Shown: positions 27,554 to 36,363, numbered from the stretch's first letter. The stretch is 64,000 nt of DNA from Pseudomonadota bacterium (GCA_020161365.1 JAIUNU010000011.1:87446-151445); one strand, 5' to 3'. The notes: generated by a model from the letters alone, not told the origin. Numbers and translations are program-made.

Positions 27554-27973
27554 ATGAGCACCGACCTGTTCCCCCAAGCCCACAGCAAGCACGATCTGGA
27601 GCGTGGATCGGCTTTGGCGCCGCGCTTCAACAGCGACGGTCTGGTGGTAGCGGTGGCTCAGCACGCCGACACCGGCGAGATCCTGATGCTGGCCTGGATG
27701 AACGCCGAGGCCCTGAAGCTGACGGTCGAGACCAAGATCGCCCACTATTTCAGTCGGTCTAGGAACACGCTCTGGAAAAAGGGCGACACCAGCGGACAGC
27801 TGCAGGACGTGGTTGAGTTGCGGGTCGACTGCGACCAGGACGCGGTGCTGCTGAAGGTGCGCCCCCGCGGCGACGGCGGCGCATGCCACGTGGGCTTCCG
27901 ATCATGCTTCTACCGCGTGCTTGAGGATGGCGCGCTGGTCGAACGAGAAGCGCCCGCCCATGACCCCGCCTGA
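27554..27973 (+). CDS. hisI: Phosphoribosyl-AMP cyclohydrolase
   Basis: 139 residues, third step of histidine synthesis. Hallmarks: DTGEILMLAWMNAEALKLTVET, HYFSRSRNTLWKKGDTSG, ELRVDCDQDAVLLKV (metal Asp/Cys) and GACHVGFRSCFYR (two catalytic Cys). Stand-alone cyclohydrolase without the pyrophosphohydrolase domain. Its last 14 bases overlap the following exporter gene in another frame. Not beside other his genes here. Confidence 0.95.
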   Translation: MSTDLFPQAHSKHDLERGSALAPRFNSDGLVVAVAQHADTGEILMLAWMNAEALKLTVETKIAHYFSRSRNTLWKKGDTSGQLQDVVELRVDCDQDAVLLKVRPRGDGGACHVGFRSCFYRVLEDGALVEREAPAHDPA

Positions 27974-28586
27974 GGCGCTGATCGCCTTCACCCTGGCCGC
28001 CGGCCTCCTGACCCTGACCCCAGGGCTGGACACCGCCTTGGTGATCCGCACGGCCGCCGCAGAGGGTCCCCAGCGCGCGGCCGGAGCGGCCATCGGCATT
28101 GGGCTGGGATGCCTGGTTTGGGGCGCGGCCGCCTCGTTCGGGGTCGGCGCTTTGCTCACGGCGTCGCAAACCGCCTACACGGTACTGAAATGGCTGGGCG
28201 CGATCTACCTGGCCTGGACAGGCCTGCGAATGATCCTGAAGCCACGCGAGGCTTTCGAGCCCGGTGAGACAAGCACCGTGGACGCCGGCCCCGTCGCCGC
28301 GTTGCGTCGCGGACTGCTGACCAACCTGCTCAATCCCAAGGTCGGGGTGTTCTACGTCTCGTTCCTGCCCCAGTTCATGCCCGTGGGCGTCGACCCCGCG
28401 CGGTTCGGCCTGCTGCTCACCGCGATCCACGTCGTCGAGGGGCTGGCGTGGTTCGCACTGCTGATCGCGGCCACCGTGCCGATCGCCGGTCTCCTGCGGC
28501 TGCCGCCGGTGGTCCGATGGCTGGATCGGATCACCGGCGGGGTCTTTGTCGCGTTCGGCCTTCGCTTAGTGTTGGAGCGCCGCTAA
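27960..28586 (+). CDS. LysE/RhtB family amino-acid exporter
   Basis: 208 residues with six helices. LysE signature: LTPGLDTALVIRTAAAEGPQRAAGAAIGIGLGCLVWG, LKWLGAIYLAWTGLRMI and GLLTNLLNPKVGVFYVSFLPQFMP. ATG 27960 (MTPPEALIAFTLAAGLL) is chosen because upstream residues overlap hisI coding sequence; the overlap is 14 bp. Exports an amino acid or related metabolite across the inner membrane; substrate unknown. Convergent with phoD across an AT-rich spacer. Confidence 0.9.
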   Translation: MTPPEALIAFTLAAGLLTLTPGLDTALVIRTAAAEGPQRAAGAAIGIGLGCLVWGAAASFGVGALLTASQTAYTVLKWLGAIYLAWTGLRMILKPREAFEPGETSTVDAGPVAALRRGLLTNLLNPKVGVFYVSFLPQFMPVGVDPARFGLLLTAIHVVEGLAWFALLIAATVPIAGLLRLPPVVRWLDRITGGVFVAFGLRLVLERR

Positions 28587-28603
28587 GTCCTAGAGCCTGT
28601 CTG

Positions 28604-28706
28604 GTTTAGATGGAACCATCTAAAACAGATAAAAAGGATATAAAATCAAACAGTTAGAGCCCTTTCAAGCGCTTTAGACAATTCTATCTAAAGCTAAAGG
28701 GCTCTA
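28604..28706. repeat. AT-rich spacer with two inverted repeats (bidirectional terminator-like)
   Basis: Two palindromes lie between the convergent exporter and phoD genes. GTTTAGATGG / CCATCTAAAAC (28604-28626) and a compound one: TAGAGCCCTTT pairs with AAAGGGCTCTA (28655-28665 / 28696-28706) and an inner GCTTTAGA pairs with TCTAAAGC (28671-28678 / 28687-28694). Base composition is far more AT-rich than the neighbours. It could end transcription in both directions or be a mobile repeat remnant. Confidence 0.6.
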
Positions 28707-30398
28707 GGCTTCGCGCAGCGGCGTAACGCCGCCGTCGGCGCCCGGCGTGACCACAAAGCGCTTCAGCGGCGCCACGTCATAGGTCGGCGCCGTGATCGTC
28801 GAGACGGCCATCAGCTCGCTGGTCGCCTTACCGTGCTCCAGGGTCAGGAGAACAAAGCCCTTGGCGCTGGGGTGGGCGTACTTCACTTCCTTGTTCCGCT
28901 GCACGAACGCCTCGCCCAGCGGAACGCCCGGCAGGATGTCGCCATAGCCTGGCGAGGTCACAGAGGTCGTGCCGAACTCGACCGCCACCAGACGCTGGCC
29001 TGCGTCGTTCCACAGCTCGTTAGCCCAGAACATATGGCTGTCACCGGCCAGGACGATGGGACGCGCCTTGGTGGCCGTAAGGATGTCATAGACCCGCTGC
29101 CGGTCGGCCGGATAGCCGTCCCAGGCGTCAAGATTGGAAGGGATGTCGAAAGCCGACATCGCGACCGACTGATCCACCCGCTTGCGGGCGTAGTCCGGCA
29201 TCTTGGCGAGCAATTGAGCGTAGGCCGCTTCGCCCATGGTCGCCTTCAGGTTGGGAGAAGCGACGCGGCCCATGACGACCTGGTTGCCCAGGATCTGCCA
29301 GGCGGTATTGGACTTCACCGAGGCGCCGAGTTCGCTCGCCAGCCACTGCTCTTGCCCCTCGCCCATCATCCGGCGCGAAGGATCCTTCCATTTGGCGGCG
29401 AAGGCGGCGACGTCGGGCTTGCCGTCGACGATCGGCATATCGCGCTCATAGCTGAGCTCGGCGGTGCGCGCGGTGAGCCGCGTTTCGACCATCAGCAGCG
29501 AGGCGACATCACCGAACTGGAACGACCGCCACGCCGCTTCAGGCAGAGCCGCCTCCCGAATGGGCATCCACTCGTAATAGGCCTTCAGAGCCGCAGCTTT
29601 ACGCGCCGTCCAGTCGCCCTCGCCCTTGTCCGGGTTGTGGTTCTCGGCGCCGCCGACCCAGCTGTCGTTGGCGGTTTCGTGATCGTCCCACACCACGATC
29701 CACGGCGCGCGCGCGTGGGCGGCTTGCAGGGCCGGGTCGGTCTTGTACTGCGCATGGCGGCGGCGATAGTCGTCGAGGGTGACGATCTCGTGCGGCGGCT
29801 GGGGCGTGCGCGACTTGGCGACCGGCGAGTTCATGCCGTAGTCCTGCGGCGCGGCGCCGTACTCGTAGATGTAGTCGCCCAGATGCACGACGGCGTCCAC
29901 GCGCGGCAGCTTGGCGATGGCGTCGTAGGCGTTGAAGTAGCCGTTGGGATAAAGGCTGCAGGAGACCACCGCCAGCACGGCGTCCTTGGTCGCACCCTTG
30001 ACGAGGGTCTTGGTGCGCCCGACCGGCGAGGTGACGCTATTGGCCTTGAAACGATACCAGTACTCGGTCCCCGGCTTGAGGCCCTGGCCGTCGAGGTCGT
30101 GCTTGACGGTCCAGTCGCGGCTGGCGCGGGCGCGCAGACCACGGCTGGCGGTGACGATGGTCTTGAAGTCCGGGTCGGCGGCGACCTCGAGGTCGACGGC
30201 GATGTCGCCCGTTGTCGCCTGCTTGGGCGTCACCCGCGTCCAGAAGATCACATAGGTCAGACCCGGATCACCGGTCGCGACGCCGTGTTCAAAGGCGACC
30301 GGGCCCTTGAAGTAGCTGATCGGTTGGGCGGCGGCTTCGCCGGCGGCGGCGCCTGAGACGCCCAATAGGCCGAGCAGCCTGCGACGATCGATGGTCAT
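28704..30398 (-). CDS. phoD: PhoD-type alkaline phosphatase D
   Basis: 564 residues. Tat signal MTIDRRRLLGLLGVSGAAAG for folded export, then a fibronectin-like N-domain and the metallophosphoesterase core: AVVSCSLYPNGYFNAYDAI, DAVVHLGDYIYEYG, IVVWDDHETANDSWVGG, ILAGDSHMFWANELW. These supply the iron/calcium ligands of PhoD (including a Cys in VVSC). Periplasmic or surface phosphodiesterase/monoesterase used in phosphate scarcity. The 68-bp gap from the TonB receptor upstream suggests one transcript. Confidence 0.93.
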   Translation of the reverse strand: MTIDRRRLLGLLGVSGAAAGEAAAQPISYFKGPVAFEHGVATGDPGLTYVIFWTRVTPKQATTGDIAVDLEVAADPDFKTIVTASRGLRARASRDWTVKHDLDGQGLKPGTEYWYRFKANSVTSPVGRTKTLVKGATKDAVLAVVSCSLYPNGYFNAYDAIAKLPRVDAVVHLGDYIYEYGAAPQDYGMNSPVAKSRTPQPPHEIVTLDDYRRRHAQYKTDPALQAAHARAPWIVVWDDHETANDSWVGGAENHNPDKGEGDWTARKAAALKAYYEWMPIREAALPEAAWRSFQFGDVASLLMVETRLTARTAELSYERDMPIVDGKPDVAAFAAKWKDPSRRMMGEGQEQWLASELGASVKSNTAWQILGNQVVMGRVASPNLKATMGEAAYAQLLAKMPDYARKRVDQSVAMSAFDIPSNLDAWDGYPADRQRVYDILTATKARPIVLAGDSHMFWANELWNDAGQRLVAVEFGTTSVTSPGYGDILPGVPLGEAFVQRNKEVKYAHPSAKGFVLLTLEHGKATSELMAVSTITAPTYDVAPLKRFVVTPGADGGVTPLREA

Positions 30399-30466
30399 GA
30401 TGTTCTCCCCGGATGCCCCTGACGGTCCGACCCGACATACGCCATGTCGGGCCGGACGCGCGCGTT

Positions 30467-32965
30467 TTAGTGACGGAACGTGACGCCGACGCCCATGAAG
30501 CGCGGCTTCCCGGCGATGAAAGTCGGGATGCCGAAGCTGTCACCGGTGTTGCCCGCGTCCTTCAGATACCGCTCGTCGTTCAGGTTCTCGACAAAGGCTT
30601 CGATCTTCCAGCGATCATCGACGGCGCCAAAGCCCAGGCGCACGTTCAGCAGGCCATAGGCGTCCTGGAACTCGTCGACCTTGGTGTCAGGGAACAGACC
30701 CGCCGATTGCAGATCCGCGCGGTCGTTGTTGTCGTCGAAGAACATCTTCGAGCGCCAGGTGTAGGTCGGCGAGAACGTCACCTTGCCGCCGAGCGCCTCG
30801 CGGCTGAACAGTGCGCCCACCGAGACGGCGTGGTCGGGCGAAAGGCGGAAGTGGTTGCCCTTGCGCAGGCCGCTTTCGAGACGCGCGTGGTTGTAGCCGT
30901 AGGTCCCGAACAGGGTCCAATAGTCACCGGCCTGCAGGCGCGCCTCGCCCTCGAAGCCATAGGCCTTGGCCTTGCCGGCGTTGAGCGTCACGACCTGAGC
31001 GCCCTGGCGGAAGGTGGTGGCGAAGTTGTCGTAGTCGTAGCGGAACACCGCCCCCGACAGGTACAGGCGACCGTCCATCAGCTTGCCCTTAGCGCCGGCC
31101 TCGTAGCTGTCGACCACCTCGGCGTCGACGATGCTGAAGCGCGGCTGGCCCAACGGCGCGGCCGGCGCGCTGGTCGAGATCACGTCCGGGCGACGCCCGC
31201 GCGCGAACGAGGCGTAGAGGCTGACATCCTCGGACGCGGCATAGCGACCGACGAGGCGCCAGGTCACGCCGGTGTCGGAGATCGACTTGCGGAAGGTGTC
31301 GCCATTGTTGGCGGTGGGCTGGTTGAGAAGACCCAAAAGCGGAAGCGCCGGATTGTTCACCGCGTTCGGCTGGGCGGCCAGGAACAGGTTGGTCGGCGTC
31401 GGCGCGGCCAGCAGCACGCCCAGAATCGAGCGGCCGTTCTGGACGGTCGAGCGGAACGCCGCCTCACGATCTTCGCTGGTGTAGCGAACGCCGGCCGTCA
31501 GTTCGAGCTTGTCGGTCAGGCGCAGCGTGCCGTCGGCATAGACGTCGTAGGTGGTGTTCTCGCCGTAGTTGGCGAATTCCTCACGATGGATCGGCTTCAG
31601 GTTCGAGGCGATGCCGGGCGCGATCGCCGACGGGATGCCAAAGCCCAGTTGAAGCACCTGGGTCAGGTAGGCCGGGTTGGTCAGGACAGCCTGCGGCTGG
31701 GGCGTCGGACGGCTGATGCCCAGCGGCGAGGCGCCCGCCAGCAGGGCGAGCACGAGGCGCTCGTCCATCTGGCCCGGGATGCGCCACGAGCCGGTCTCGT
31801 GGAAATAGTTGGCGCCGACAAAGCCCGAGAAGCGGCCGCCCGCGTCGTAGCGAAGGCGCAGTTCCTGGCTCTGCTGGCGACCTTGCGCGTCTTCGGCGAA
31901 GGTCAGGATCGGCAGGGACGAACCGTCCGGATCGAAGACCTCGTTGGAGTGGAAGGCGCGCGTGGCCGTGATCGACGACAGGGTCAGGCTGTCATTGATA
32001 CGGTAGTCGGCCAGCGCGGTCAGGCCGTAGACCTTTCGGTCCAGGCCCAGCGGCTTGCCGCCTTCAAAGCCAGCGCCCGGCGCGAGCGTCGCGAAGCCGC
32101 CGACCTGGGTGTCGCTGAGCGCCTGGCCGGTGACCGGGTTGCTGGGATTGAAGGTGTTGCTCTTGAACGAGGTGCCCGTCGTGTCGTCGACCTGATAGTT
32201 GCCGATCAGGTCGAACTTCAGGCCGCCGGCTTCGGTATGGAAGCCCAAGCGGATGGCCTGGGTGTCGGTCGAGTCGTAGGCGTCGCCGCCCGCGGCGTCC
32301 TTCACATAGCCGTCGGCTTGACGCGTACGAGCCGCGATCCGCAGCGCCGAGCTTTCGCCGAAAGCGAAATTGACCATGGCCTCGCCGACGCGGTAGCCGC
32401 GCGTCCCCGCCTCGGCCTTCACCGCCCAGTCGAAGCCGCCCGGATTGGCCTTGTTCTGGACCAAGTTGACAGCCCCGATCAGGGCGCCGCGACCAAACAG
32501 CGTCGACTGCGGACCCTTGGCGATTTCCACGCGCTCCATGTCGAAGAGCTCGACATACGAACCCCGCGAGCGCGAGATCGGCACGCCGTCCTGATAGATC
32601 GAGACGCGGGTCTCGTCGGTGGCCGAACCGGAGTCGGACGTAATACCGCGCATCACGAAGCCGGAGTTGTTGTTCGACTGGTTTTGCACGAGGAAACCAG
32701 GCGTGAACGCCGACAGTTCGTCGAACGCCTTCACCCCGATCGCTTCAAGGAACTTGCCCGAATAGGCCGTGACGGCGATCGGCACTTCCACGGGATCCTG
32801 CGCGCGCTTCTGCGCCGTCACCACCAGTTCGCCCAGGAGAGCCGGATCGTTGTTGCTGGCCGCGGCTGGCTCGGCGCGTTGCTGACCGGCGGCCAGGGCC
32901 GGAGCCGCGGCAAGCAGGCTCAGGACGCTGGCGGTCAATAGCGTGGTGGTGCGAAAGGCGCGCAT
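30467..32965 (-). CDS. TonB-dependent outer membrane receptor
   Basis: 832 residues. Signal peptide (MRAFRTTTLLTASVLSLLAAAPALAAG), TonB-box area (GELVVTAQKRAQDPVEVPIAVT), a plug with IGVKAFDELSAFTPGF, SGFVMRGITSDSGS, VSIYQDGVPISRSRGSYVELFDMERVEIAKGPQSTLFGRGALIGAVNLVQNK, then a 22-strand barrel ending GVGVTFRH with the terminal aromatic. Upstream of phoD in the same direction and behind a candidate Pho box (33036-33053), so a phosphate-related ligand such as an organophosphate is likely. Ligand identity is inference. Confidence 0.92.
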   Translation of the reverse strand: MRAFRTTTLLTASVLSLLAAAPALAAGQQRAEPAAASNNDPALLGELVVTAQKRAQDPVEVPIAVTAYSGKFLEAIGVKAFDELSAFTPGFLVQNQSNNNSGFVMRGITSDSGSATDETRVSIYQDGVPISRSRGSYVELFDMERVEIAKGPQSTLFGRGALIGAVNLVQNKANPGGFDWAVKAEAGTRGYRVGEAMVNFAFGESSALRIAARTRQADGYVKDAAGGDAYDSTDTQAIRLGFHTEAGGLKFDLIGNYQVDDTTGTSFKSNTFNPSNPVTGQALSDTQVGGFATLAPGAGFEGGKPLGLDRKVYGLTALADYRINDSLTLSSITATRAFHSNEVFDPDGSSLPILTFAEDAQGRQQSQELRLRYDAGGRFSGFVGANYFHETGSWRIPGQMDERLVLALLAGASPLGISRPTPQPQAVLTNPAYLTQVLQLGFGIPSAIAPGIASNLKPIHREEFANYGENTTYDVYADGTLRLTDKLELTAGVRYTSEDREAAFRSTVQNGRSILGVLLAAPTPTNLFLAAQPNAVNNPALPLLGLLNQPTANNGDTFRKSISDTGVTWRLVGRYAASEDVSLYASFARGRRPDVISTSAPAAPLGQPRFSIVDAEVVDSYEAGAKGKLMDGRLYLSGAVFRYDYDNFATTFRQGAQVVTLNAGKAKAYGFEGEARLQAGDYWTLFGTYGYNHARLESGLRKGNHFRLSPDHAVSVGALFSREALGGKVTFSPTYTWRSKMFFDDNNDRADLQSAGLFPDTKVDEFQDAYGLLNVRLGFGAVDDRWKIEAFVENLNDERYLKDAGNTGDSFGIPTFIAGKPRFMGVGVTFRH

Positions 32966-33035
32966 GGACTATCCCCCGAAAATAGAACTCGGCCACGCAC
33001 CTAGGCGCCGCGCGTGTCGGCGTTGCGACGAGCTG

Positions 33036-33053
33036 ATGACGGAGCGATGAAAC
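33036..33053 (-). promoter_or_regulatory. Candidate Pho box upstream of the TonB receptor-phoD unit
   Basis: On the minus strand the bases read GTTTCAT, four bases, CCGTCAT: two direct repeats 11 bp apart matching CTGTCAT-N4-CTGTCAT at 5 of 7 and 6 of 7 positions. It is 70 bp upstream of the receptor start at 32965, a normal place for a PhoB site, and the operon encodes a PhoD phosphatase. Confidence 0.5.
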
Positions 33054-33057
33054 CCCC

Positions 33058-34092
33058 TTGAGCGGCGCGGACGACATTCTGGACGACGACATCCTGGGCG
33101 CAGGCGCCTTGGATGGACGCGAGGACGAGATCGGCGAGGCGCTGGTCGCCGAACTCCCCGAGAGCCTCGCCGGCCAGCGCCTGGACCGGGTGCTGGCGCC
33201 GCTGTTTCCGGACCTGTCCAGAGCGCGCCTTCAGGCCTTGATCAATGAGGGTCGCCTGACCTTTGAGGGCGAGCCGATCCGAGACGCCGCCCGCAAGGCG
33301 AAGGCGGGCGTCTATACTCTCAACGTGCCGCCGCCGGCGCCGGCTGACCCGCAGCCCGAGGCCATTGCGCTGTCGGTCCTCTACGAAGACGCCCACCTGA
33401 TCGTGGTCGACAAGCCCGCCGGAATGGCCGTTCATCCGGCGCCCGGTACGTACAGCGGCACGCTGGTCAACGCGCTGCTCCATCACTGCGGGGACAGCCT
33501 CTCCGGCGTCGGCGGCGTCGCGCGGCCGGGCATTGTTCACCGGCTCGACAAGGACACTTCGGGCGTGATGGTGGCGGCCAAGACCGACGCCGCCCATCGC
33601 GGACTGTCAGCGCTTTTCGCCACCCACGACATCGACCGGCTCTATGTGGCCCTGACCCGAGGCGCGCTGTCACCGCCGACGGGCACGATCCAGACCCAGA
33701 TCGGCCGCTCGCCTGGCGATCGCAAGAAGATGGCGGTGTTGCGATCCGGTGGCCGCGAGGCGATCACGCACTACCGGGTCGAAGCGACCTTCGGCCCTCA
33801 GGAACGTCCCGTCGCCGCGCGCGTGGCGTGCCGTCTGGAGACAGGCCGCACACACCAGATCCGGGTGCATCTGGCCAGCAAGGGCGCGCCTTGCCTGGGC
33901 GATCCCGTCTATGGCGCAGGGCAGCCGGCGGCGACGGTTCGGGAGTCTATGGAAGCGTCCGGCCTGCGCCGCCAGGCGCTGCACGCCGCGCTGCTGGGTT
34001 TTGTCCATCCGATCACCGGCGAGACCCTGAGTTTCGAAACGCCGCTTCCCTCCGACATGGCGACCCTGGAGCGCGCGCTGGCGCAGCTTTGA
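33058..34092 (+). CDS. RluD/RluA-family 23S rRNA pseudouridine synthase
   Basis: 344 residues. N-terminal S4 domain (SLAGQRLDRVLAPLFPDLSRARLQALINEGRLTFEGEPI) then the synthase core with the catalytic Asp in GIVHRLDKDTSGVMVAAKTD, plus YVALTRG, IGRSPGDRKKMAV and the RTHQIRVHLA motif. It should modify 23S helix 69 uridines like RluD. No ATG occurs before the S4 domain; the only plausible start is TTG 33058, and a likely promoter shares the spacer with the divergent TonB receptor. A start farther downstream cannot be excluded. Confidence 0.9.
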   Translation: MSGADDILDDDILGAGALDGREDEIGEALVAELPESLAGQRLDRVLAPLFPDLSRARLQALINEGRLTFEGEPIRDAARKAKAGVYTLNVPPPAPADPQPEAIALSVLYEDAHLIVVDKPAGMAVHPAPGTYSGTLVNALLHHCGDSLSGVGGVARPGIVHRLDKDTSGVMVAAKTDAAHRGLSALFATHDIDRLYVALTRGALSPPTGTIQTQIGRSPGDRKKMAVLRSGGREAITHYRVEATFGPQERPVAARVACRLETGRTHQIRVHLASKGAPCLGDPVYGAGQPAATVRESMEASGLRRQALHAALLGFVHPITGETLSFETPLPSDMATLERALAQL

Positions 34093-34189
34093 GCGGAAAA
34101 GAGCCAAGCTTGCGCCCGCGCAACAAAAGCGCCCTAATTGTGCTGGCTTGGCGCCCCAGGGTCAGGTTCTGTCACCGTGGAGCGTCCCC

Positions 34190-34855
34190 ATGCGGCCTAT
34201 AGTCACCGTCCTGGCCCTCGCCGCCGGCGCGCTCGCGACACCCGCGTTCGCGGCGCTTGACGACGAAGTCATCGCCACCGCCCAGGCGCGCCCCTCGGCT
34301 CAGGTTCTCTCGGCGACCGCGTCAAGCGTAGCGCCGACCGCGACGCCGTCTCGGCCCCTGACCACGCAGGAACAGATCGCGGCCTTCATCGCCGCCAATC
34401 CCATCCCTGAGGCGGCCGATGCGCCACGAGGTCTTCTGCCCGCCGACCGCGACGCCGAGGGTCGGCGCAAGATCCACGGCTCCATGGGCGTTTCGGTCGG
34501 GACAGGCGGCTATCGCAGCGCCTATGCCTCGGCGTTGATTCCCGTCGGCGAAAGCACCACGGTCGGTGTGGCGGTCTCGAAGACCGATTTCGGCAAGCAC
34601 GGCGGCTGGTACGGCGGTCCAGTCTATGGCGACCCCGTCTACGGCGGCTACGGGCCGGGATTTGGCCGGATGCGGGGCGGCGAGCGTCAGTCCATCGCCT
34701 TGTCGGTGATGTCCGGCGGCCCAGGCGGTCGCGCCGACACGCCCGAAGGCTGCGCGCCGGGCTTCCGTGACGGCGGTCGCTATATCGAACCGCTCTGGGT
34801 CGAGCGCCTGCGTGACGGCGCCCATCCCTGCACCGAGACGACGCCACCTCGCTAG
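34190..34855 (+). CDS. Secreted protein of unknown function
   Basis: 221 residues from ATG 34190 (MRPIVTVLALAAGALATPAFA signal peptide); an upstream in-frame start at 34148 would put 14 charged residues before it. The middle is Ser/Ala-rich, then HGSMGVSVGTGGYRSAYASALIPVGESTTVGVAVSKTDFG resembles a few outer-membrane beta strands, followed by a Gly/Tyr/Pro stretch (GGWYGGPVYGDPVYGGYGPGFG). Two Cys near the end (EGCAPGF, HPCTET). No family recognised. Confidence 0.75.
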   Translation: MRPIVTVLALAAGALATPAFAALDDEVIATAQARPSAQVLSATASSVAPTATPSRPLTTQEQIAAFIAANPIPEAADAPRGLLPADRDAEGRRKIHGSMGVSVGTGGYRSAYASALIPVGESTTVGVAVSKTDFGKHGGWYGGPVYGDPVYGGYGPGFGRMRGGERQSIALSVMSGGPGGRADTPEGCAPGFRDGGRYIEPLWVERLRDGAHPCTETTPPR

Positions 34856-34948
34856 CCGCCAGAAAACTGTCTTTTGCAGCGGCGCCGTTCGCTCATGTTT
34901 AACGGCTTGAGCCTCATGGTGCCTGCCTCGGGCGTCTGAGGCTTACTG

Positions 34949-35791
34949 ATGCAGCCGGAAATAACTCCTTATCATCATCCCGCGACAGGGACGGTGAGCT
35001 ATCTGATCGTCGACCCGGCCACGTTTCTCTGCGCCATCGTCGACCCGGTCCTGGACTTTGATCCAGAGACTGAAGCGGTCGATACGGGCTTCGTCGACAA
35101 GATGATCGCGGACATCCGCGCCAAGGACCTGGGCCCGACCTGGATTCTGGAAACTGGACTACACGCCGGCCACCTGTCGGCCGCCGGCCATCTCAAATAC
35201 GAGACCGGAGCCTCGGTCTGTATCGGCGCGGCCGTCGTCGACAGCCTCAAGCGCCTGGCCCCCAAGTTCGGTGAGACCATGGTCGATCTGGACGGTTGGG
35301 ACTTCGACAAGCTGGCCCAGGATGGCGACACCTTTCCCATGGGCGGGCTGGAAATCACCCCCATCGCCCTGACCGGGCGGCTCCCCGGCGCGGTGGCCTA
35401 CAAGATGGCGGACGTCATCTTCACCGGCGACCTGCTGCTGGCGCCCGCCGAGGGCGCGGGTCGGTGCGATATCCCCGGCGCGGACGCCGGCAGAGCTTGG
35501 GACGACGCCCAGAAGATCCTCGCCTTGCCGTCACAGACTCGCGTGCTCCCGGGCGTTTGCGCCATGGAACCGACCGAAGCCACGGTGGCGGAGCAAAAGG
35601 CGTCAAACATCCAGCTCAATGACAAGATCGATCGACTGGATTTCATCGCTCTCCGAACCGCCGCCGACGCATTCCTGCCAGACCTGGCATTCGCCTCGGC
35701 GGCGTTGCGGGTCGCTATCCGCTCCGGGCGGCCACCCTCGCCGCCCGAGTCCGGCCCGCGCTTTCCGCCTGTCGACCTCGGCGCGCTCTGA
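34949..35791 (+). CDS. Metallo-beta-lactamase fold protein with lost metal site
   Basis: 280 residues. The frame matches glyoxalase II / persulfide dioxygenase (ETHE1)-like proteins across their length: IVDPATFLCAIVDPVLDFDPE, ILETGLHAGHLSAAGHL, VIFTGDLLLAPAEGAGRCDIPGADAGRAW, TRVLPGVCAM. In active relatives these read ETHVHADH, FTGDTLF...GRCDF and GHDY. Here the HxHxDH motif has become GLHAGH, and the late GHDY His is gone. At least three metal ligands are missing, so hydrolase or dioxygenase activity is unlikely. Reading frame is intact, implying a retained non-catalytic role. Confidence 0.82.
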   Translation: MQPEITPYHHPATGTVSYLIVDPATFLCAIVDPVLDFDPETEAVDTGFVDKMIADIRAKDLGPTWILETGLHAGHLSAAGHLKYETGASVCIGAAVVDSLKRLAPKFGETMVDLDGWDFDKLAQDGDTFPMGGLEITPIALTGRLPGAVAYKMADVIFTGDLLLAPAEGAGRCDIPGADAGRAWDDAQKILALPSQTRVLPGVCAMEPTEATVAEQKASNIQLNDKIDRLDFIALRTAADAFLPDLAFASAALRVAIRSGRPPSPPESGPRFPPVDLGAL

Positions 35792-35991
35792 GGTCAACAC
35801 GACCTGATCCGCGCCCTCGTCTCTCTGGACGACTGGTTTCCCCTGAACCCGGATGATTTCTCGGGCGTATGGCGGTCCAGGAAAGCGGTCGAAAAGAAAG
35901 CGGTTCGGGGGGCTTGCGTCCCGGCGGCGACGCCGCTAGGTATCGCGCCCTCGACCTCGGGCGGTGATTATCGGCCTCCCGAACGGCGCCT

Positions 35992-36081
35992 GGAGAGGTG
36001 GCAGAGTGGTCGAATGCGCCGCACTCGAAATGCGGTTTACGTGAAAGCGTAACGTGGGTTCGAATCCCACCCTCTCCGCCA
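35992..36081 (+). tRNA. tRNA-Ser (anticodon CGA)
   Basis: Class II cloverleaf of 90 nt with encoded CCA at 36079-36081. Acceptor stem GGAGAGG / CCTCTCC, anticodon stem CCGCA / TGCGG, loop CTCGAAA with anticodon CGA at 36026-36028, long variable arm (TTTACGTGAAAGCGTAA) and T-arm GTGGG TTCGAAT CCCAC. The long variable arm and CGA identify serine, reading UCG. Confidence 0.97.
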
Positions 36082-36272
36082 GCCCCCTTCCCTGAAAGTC
36101 CGCCAGACGTTCCGCAAGACCCGCCGTTCAAGGGGGAATGCGAGATCGTGCGCCACGCATCTGACGCGATCCGTCACGTGTCGCGTCGCCCTTGTGGAAC
36201 GATTGGTGGGACCAAACAGCCAAGCTTCAGTCCCCCATAGAGCGAAGCGGGCAAAACGCATGCGGATCTCTC

Positions 36273-36323
36273 TTTACGCCGCCTTTATGCGTATCCGCCG
36301 CTTCCGCATGGCGCCTTTATGCG
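36273..36323 (+). promoter_or_regulatory. Candidate KdpE operator region: repeated TTTA sites
   Basis: A 12-bp direct repeat CGCCTTTATGCG occurs at 36280-36291 and again at 36312-36323, start to start 32 bp (about three helical turns). A TTTAC 11 bp before the first copy (36273-36277) gives the TTTA-N-TTTA arrangement seen in E. coli KdpE targets. It sits 40-90 bp before the small ORF and kdpF. Assignment to KdpE is inference. Confidence 0.45.
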
Positions 36324-36363
36324 GGTCCGTAGTCCTTGGCCTCCGACAATCAAGGAGGCCGTT

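Noticed and set aside
30413..32941. An 842-residue open frame on the plus strand, longer than most real genes
   Set aside because: It is the exact antisense of the TonB receptor gene, whose protein has a full plug and barrel; the antisense product is low-complexity Arg/Gln/Val, a high-GC artefact.
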